From: Fidelibacterota bacterium
GTDB taxonomy: Bacteria > Fidelibacterota > BS150m-G59
Length of the DNA stretch: 11,692 bases
Assembly: GCA_016784265.1 (NCBI GenBank)
Contig: JADHUZ010000011.1
Span: forward strand, 1-11,692
Direction of reading: 5' to 3'
Part shown: positions 7,395 to 11,692 of the stretch, in pieces
Layout of the letters: every line of letters begins with the position of its first letter
Numbering within the stretch: position 1 is the stretch's first letter
Notes under the pieces: model-generated
What the model saw: the letters and a program-made list of their open reading frames with translations, nothing else
Told to the model about the DNA's origin: nothing
Databases searched by the model: none
Made by a program: the position numbers and the translations under genes

Positions 7395-9002
7395 ATGAAA
7401 AAATCAACTGCTGGCATTTTAAGTTTTGGAATTATTCTATTCATTTTATACGCGTTCGGAATAAAATTTTTCGAATCTGTTTGGAGTTTCCCGGGAGGTG
7501 AAGTTCATACCGAACCTCGTGCTATTCCTTTGATGATTATCGCACTGATTGGCACGGGAGTTTTTGTTACAATTTTTCTCGGATTTCCGCAAATTCGCTA
7601 TCTCTGGCACGGAATCAAAGTTACAATGGGAAAATATGACGACCCCAACGATGAAGGCGATTTGAACCATTTTCGTGCGCTGACAACGGCGCTTTCTGCG
7701 ACTGTTGGGATTGGAAATATCGCAGGCGTGGCAACGGCACTTTATTACGGCGGTCCGGGCGCTCTGTTTTGGATGTGGATTACCGCATTTTTCGGCACAA
7801 CTCTGAAATTCGCTGAAAGTTCGCTTTCTCTCAAATATCGTGAAATTCGTAGCAATGGACAAACGGCTGGCGGGCCGATGTACACAATTGAAAATGGACT
7901 CGGCAGAAATTGGCGATGGCTTGCTGTAGCATTTGCGAGTTTTGCGATTATTTGTTCATTTGCAACAGGCAATGCGATTCAAGCATTCACCGTCTCCGAT
8001 CAAATTTATTCCGAAATTTCCAATGTTGTAGGAAATACACATTTTCTCACAGCAAAACACATAATTTGGACTGGTTTTGAAGTTTCAATGATGCAGATTG
8101 TCAACGGAATTTTGATGGCATCAGTCGTCGCGCTGGTCATCATCGGAGGCATCAAGCGAATCGGAAATGTAACTGGATTCCTCGCACCATTTATGGCGGT
8201 AATTTATGTATTTTCGGCAATGCTGATTTTATTTGCCAATTTTCCACAACTCGGCGAAAGTTTTGGCTTAATTTTCCAAATGGCATTCAATCCGCCAGCA
8301 CAAGTCGCTGGAGTTGGCGGCGGCGCATTTTTGGTTTTTCTCAACACGATGCTTTGGGGAGTCAAGCGCGGTTTGTATTCTAACGAGGCTGGACAAGGCT
8401 CGGCGGCGATTGCACATTCGACAGCCAAAACGAAATATCCAATTCGCGAAGGTGCCGTGGCGATGCTCGGGCCATTTATCGACACGATTATCATTTGCAC
8501 ATTGACGGGATTGGTCATCATTTCAACTGGTGCGTGGGAGCACACAGAATTTTTTGTAAAAATCACAGAAACTAATCCTGAAATCGCCCAAAATGCACTC
8601 GCAACAGGATTTTACAACGGCAAGGAATTGCTAAATTCGAGTCTGTTAACAAGTTTTGCATTCAAAGAAGGTTTGGCGTGGCTTTTTTCGTTTGGTGATA
8701 AAATCATCACATTTTCGGTGATTTTGTTTGCGATTTCGACGGCGATTAGTTGGTCGTTTTATGGCGACCGCTCGGCAGATTATCTTTTTGGCAAAAAAGC
8801 CATTCTTCCGTACCGTTGGATTTTTGTCGGATTTGTGTTTTTGGGCGCCATCGCAGAATTGGAAGCCGTTTGGGCATTTGGCGATGCCGCGCTTGGCTTT
8901 ATGACATTCCCGAATTTAATTGCAATTATTTTGCTGTCCGTCTCGCTCAAAAAAATGACGAAAAAGTATTTTGCAGAAAATCACGAGAAAGGCAAAAATT
9001 GA
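7395..9002 (+). CDS. Alanine/glycine:cation symporter (AGCS) family protein
   Basis: An inner-membrane secondary transporter of the AGCS family, importing alanine, glycine or similar amino acids with Na+ (or H+). Family hallmarks seen in order: HFRALTTALSATVGIGNIAG (92-111), YYGGPGALFWMWITAFFGT (117-135), AGGPMYTIENGLG (158-170), RGLYSNEAGQGSAAIAH (325-341) and FAISTAISWSFYGDRSADYLFG (446-467). About ten hydrophobic segments are apparent. At 535 aa it is longer than many family members (often 450-500). The extra length is mainly an N-terminal extension before the first conserved block and a hydrophilic stretch around 381-425. The start ATG is supported by AGGGA six bases upstream. The TGA stop overlaps the TTG start of the downstream M1 peptidase gene (TTGA), pointing to an operon with translational coupling. 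Exact substrate and ion are inferred from family only. Confidence 0.95.
   Translation: MKKSTAGILSFGIILFILYAFGIKFFESVWSFPGGEVHTEPRAIPLMIIALIGTGVFVTIFLGFPQIRYLWHGIKVTMGKYDDPNDEGDLNHFRALTTALSATVGIGNIAGVATALYYGGPGALFWMWITAFFGTTLKFAESSLSLKYREIRSNGQTAGGPMYTIENGLGRNWRWLAVAFASFAIICSFATGNAIQAFTVSDQIYSEISNVVGNTHFLTAKHIIWTGFEVSMMQIVNGILMASVVALVIIGGIKRIGNVTGFLAPFMAVIYVFSAMLILFANFPQLGESFGLIFQMAFNPPAQVAGVGGGAFLVFLNTMLWGVKRGLYSNEAGQGSAAIAHSTAKTKYPIREGAVAMLGPFIDTIIICTLTGLVIISTGAWEHTEFFVKITETNPEIAQNALATGFYNGKELLNSSLLTSFAFKEGLAWLFSFGDKIITFSVILFAISTAISWSFYGDRSADYLFGKKAILPYRWIFVGFVFLGAIAELEAVWAFGDAALGFMTFPNLIAIILLSVSLKKMTKKYFAENHEKGKN
8987..8992 (+). promoter_or_regulatory. Ribosome binding site for the M1 peptidase gene
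   Basis: GAAAGG lies inside the end of the symporter gene, six bases before TTG 8999. It supports TTG as the start: no ATG is available near the signal-peptide-coding region in this frame. Confidence 0.65.
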
Positions 9003-11692
9003 AAACTGTAGTAAAGTGGAAACAATCGATATATTGGCTCGCAATAATTCTCATCCAATTGATTTTCGCAAATCCGAATCTCGCAAACAAAACGCCTGAA
9101 ATTCGCTGGCAACAGCAAGTGGATTATGAGATTGCGGTAACTTTGGATGATGAAAAGCATTTTCTCAATGGCTCGGAAATTATCACTTATCACAACAATT
9201 CGCCGGACGATTTGCATGAAATTTGGTTGCACATTTACCCAAACGCTTACAAAAACGAAACAACAGCATACGCGGCACAAGAGCGCAGTTGGGGAGAATG
9301 GGATTTTGAATCTTCGACCGCAAAACAGCGCGGTTGGATTGAAGTTGAAAATCTACAAATTAATGGCGAATTTGCGGAATTTGTCATTCCAGAAAATGCG
9401 ATTGACCAAATGAAAATCACTTTGGAAAACCCACTCAAAGCCGGTGAAACGCTCCAAATTTTCCTCGATTTTGAGGTGAAAATTCCAAATATTTTCTCAA
9501 GATTGGGACACAATGGGCAACATTATGAAATCACGCAATGGTTTCCAAAATGCGCCGTTTATGATAATTTGTGCTGGCACAATTTTTCCTATCTCGACCA
9601 GGGCGAATTTTACAGCGATTTTGGGAATTACGATGTGTCCATCACTTTGCCGAAAAATTATCGTGTTGGTGCGACTGGAATTTTGCAAACTCAAAGCGAA
9701 ATTGCATTTCTCGATTCGCTCGCTCAACTTGACGAAAATGCAGAATTTCAAAACAACCAAAACACCATCAAAACTGTGTGTTACAAAGCCGAGCAAGTCC
9801 ACGATTTTGCTTGGTTTGCCGATAAAAATTACATCGTCCGCAAATACGAATTTCATCCCAAAACCATCAAAAATTCTGTTGATATCTGGGTTTTCAATTT
9901 ACCGAAAAATAAACGAGTTTGGCGCGATGCACCGATTTTCAGCCACGATGCGTTGGATTTTTACAGTCGTTGGTACGGCGATTATCCGTATTCGCAGATG
10001 ACAGTTGTGGATGGTGATTTGAACGCTGGTGGCGGGATGGAATATCCAAATATCACGGTCGTTTCAACGAGCAGTTCTGCCGATATGCTTGAAATGGTGA
10101 TAATGCACGAAATTGGTCATCAATGGTTTTATGGCATTTTGGCGAACAACGAGCGCGATGAGGCTTGGCTCGACGAGGGTATAAATTCGTTTTCTGAACA
10201 TAGATATTGGAACGAAAAATATGGCAAAAATGACCCGCTTTGGATTTTGCCGAACGAGACCGATTTGCCGTTTGATGTGCCGATTTTTTCGCAAATTACG
10301 CACAAATATATGCAAGATATGAGTTATTTTTATCAGGCTGTTCGCAATGCTGATCAACCGATAAATTTGGAAAGTTCGGAATTTGAATGGCTAAATTACA
10401 GCGGCATCGTCTATTCTAAATCGGCGATAATTTTGACAGTTTTGCAACAATATCTCGGCGAAGTGAAGTTTGACCGTGCGATGCGCCAGTTTTATGAAAC
10501 TTGGAAATTTCGTCATCCGCGCACCGCAGATTTTCGCAAAATTATCGAATCTGTCGCAGGCGAGAAATTAGATTGGTTTTTTGACGATTTGCTCCAAACC
10601 ACGAAAAAAATTGACCTCGCAATATCTGATTTTTCTGTAAAATCTTCTGCCGATGGGTTTGTTACAACTGTTAAAATCGAAAATCGCGGTGATATTGAAA
10701 TGCCGACAGAAATTGCTGTTTTTTCTGGCGAAAAACAACTTGCATCTGCGTGGGCATTTCCGGAAAAAATCGTAGAATTTTTCACACAAATTGAGCCAAA
10801 TCGGGCGCAACTCGACCCACAAAATCTCTTGCCAGATATGAACAAATTGAATAATTATAGTGAATTGCCACCAATTGATTTTTGCTTTTTTGTCGCATTG
10901 CCAGAACAAGATAAATTTCAGATTTTTCATTCGCCTGTATTTGATTACGGCAAATTTGATGGCTTCCGTTTGGGTTGGAAATTTTCACGAAAAAGCATCT
11001 TTATGTTGCCACATAATTTTCTGATTTCAGCAAATTACGGAACAAAATCGGACCAAATGAATTACGAATTAAATTATTCCAACACGAAATTTCTGGGTCG
11101 GCCGCGCAGTTTGGATTATGGTATTTCGACATCGCAAAATTATGGCTGTGTTCGCAAACACAGTGGATTTTTGGCGATGGAATTTGCACAAAAATTTGAC
11201 GATGCACCGTTTTATTCGCTCGATTTGAATGTTGGGTTTTTGAATTTGAAAAACACAAATTCTGATTGGTTTGACAACAAAAAATGGGATTTGATGAATT
11301 ATTATTATCTCGAAACAAAAGAAAAATTTTTCACACATTTTCAATTGGCTACAATTGGTGCAAAATTCAATTATCGCATAGGTTTTTTAGATGAAAATCC
11401 ATTTCAGCGGCTCAATTTTGATGTCAAATTAGAACGGTATTTGTGGAAAGAATTTTATGGCGAATCGCAATTCAGTTTTAGCGGTTTGACAAATTCTGCC
11501 TTCGCACCAAAACAAGAACAAATTTTTCTCGGTGGTGGAATTGACCCAACTTTTTCGGATGATTTTGCCGGATACGACAGAAGTGCAGAAAATAACGCAC
11601 TGTTTTTGATTGAAGATGGCCCATCACTTTTGGGTTTTGGCGAAAATAACGAATCGGGGACAATCGGTTTTTCAATCCGTAATTTTCTAACT
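8999..11692 (+). CDS. Exported M1 family metallopeptidase with C-terminal outer-membrane beta-barrel-like region (partial, 3' end missing)
   Basis: An unbroken frame of 898 codons starts at TTG 8999 and is still open at the window edge. Residues 1-24 form a signal peptide (Lys-rich start, hydrophobic WLAIILIQLIF, then Ala). The M1 aminopeptidase core follows: substrate-binding GGMEYP at 345-350 (the GAMEN counterpart), zinc motif HEIGH at 370-374, third zinc ligand E393 in WLDEG (18 residues after the second His), and VYSKSA with Tyr472 as the likely transition-state residue. A helical part to about 540 and a probable Ig-like domain (about 541-620, ending near LPDMNKLNNY) come next. From about 655 (DGFRLGWKFSRK) onward the sequence is a series of alternating polar/hydrophobic, aromatic-rich strands such as FLISANYG, MNYELNYS and LNFDVKLERYL, as in outer-membrane barrels. 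The catalytic residues are intact. It overlaps the symporter stop by four bases. Likely role: amino-terminal trimming of peptides at the outer membrane; which face of the membrane is unknown. Confidence 0.9.
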   Translation, partial: MKTVVKWKQSIYWLAIILIQLIFANPNLANKTPEIRWQQQVDYEIAVTLDDEKHFLNGSEIITYHNNSPDDLHEIWLHIYPNAYKNETTAYAAQERSWGEWDFESSTAKQRGWIEVENLQINGEFAEFVIPENAIDQMKITLENPLKAGETLQIFLDFEVKIPNIFSRLGHNGQHYEITQWFPKCAVYDNLCWHNFSYLDQGEFYSDFGNYDVSITLPKNYRVGATGILQTQSEIAFLDSLAQLDENAEFQNNQNTIKTVCYKAEQVHDFAWFADKNYIVRKYEFHPKTIKNSVDIWVFNLPKNKRVWRDAPIFSHDALDFYSRWYGDYPYSQMTVVDGDLNAGGGMEYPNITVVSTSSSADMLEMVIMHEIGHQWFYGILANNERDEAWLDEGINSFSEHRYWNEKYGKNDPLWILPNETDLPFDVPIFSQITHKYMQDMSYFYQAVRNADQPINLESSEFEWLNYSGIVYSKSAIILTVLQQYLGEVKFDRAMRQFYETWKFRHPRTADFRKIIESVAGEKLDWFFDDLLQTTKKIDLAISDFSVKSSADGFVTTVKIENRGDIEMPTEIAVFSGEKQLASAWAFPEKIVEFFTQIEPNRAQLDPQNLLPDMNKLNNYSELPPIDFCFFVALPEQDKFQIFHSPVFDYGKFDGFRLGWKFSRKSIFMLPHNFLISANYGTKSDQMNYELNYSNTKFLGRPRSLDYGISTSQNYGCVRKHSGFLAMEFAQKFDDAPFYSLDLNVGFLNLKNTNSDWFDNKKWDLMNYYYLETKEKFFTHFQLATIGAKFNYRIGFLDENPFQRLNFDVKLERYLWKEFYGESQFSFSGLTNSAFAPKQEQIFLGGGIDPTFSDDFAGYDRSAENNALFLIEDGPSLLGFGENNESGTIGFSIRNFLT

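Noticed and set aside
7366..7398. A 10-codon upstream open frame (MINCKDRENL) whose TGA overlaps the symporter ATG as ATGA.
   Set aside because: There is no Shine-Dalgarno sequence before its ATG, and the AGGGA inside it serves the symporter start. A chance overlap is the simpler reading, although a coupled leader peptide cannot be excluded.
9513..10001. A 162-codon plus-strand open frame inside the M1 peptidase region.
   Set aside because: It lies in a different frame from the peptidase, its translation resembles no family I know, and the overlapping frame carries the complete M1 signal-peptide, GGMEYP and HEIGH motifs.

Overview
The window is a dense bacterial chromosomal segment, AT-rich by eye, with seven genes called across it plus the last 15 codons of an eighth at the left edge. 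A signal peptide followed by an amphipathic-strand C-terminus in the last gene points to a Gram-negative cell. The SMC head sequence (GPNGCGKTN P-loop; MDTGMGTGAYSVIE block) resembles SMC proteins of the Bacteroidota/Chlorobiota-like (FCB) lineages. That placement is inference from remembered family features, not from a search. Three of the seven called genes appear to start at GTG or TTG.

Left part (1-1424): the tail of one gene and a complete sulfotransferase, both on the plus strand. The two C-termini resemble each other, so this looks like a tandem sulfotransferase pair. An ElaA/YjcF-like GNAT acetyltransferase follows on the minus strand, with its stop codon directly abutting that of the sulfotransferase.

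Middle (1557-5463): a HinT-type histidine-triad hydrolase and a full-length SMC chromosome-structuring ATPase on the plus strand, 64 bases apart and probably co-transcribed.

Right part (5485-11692): an SLC13/DASS-type permease with two cytosolic RCK_C-like domains reads leftward. It shares a 134-base divergent control region with an AGCS-type amino-acid:cation symporter reading rightward. The symporter stop overlaps (TTGA) the TTG start of a long gene that runs off the right edge. That gene encodes an exported M1-family metallopeptidase (HEIGH plus downstream Glu, GGMEYP) whose C-terminal ~240 visible residues look like outer-membrane beta-strands. The coupling suggests a peptide-degrading and amino-acid-uptake unit: an aminopeptidase anchored at the outer membrane releases amino acids that the inner-membrane symporter imports. 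This peptidase-barrel fusion and its coupling to the symporter is the most interesting content of the window. No RNA genes, insertion sequences, CRISPR arrays or long repeats were seen, and no intergenic stretch exceeds 300 bases.
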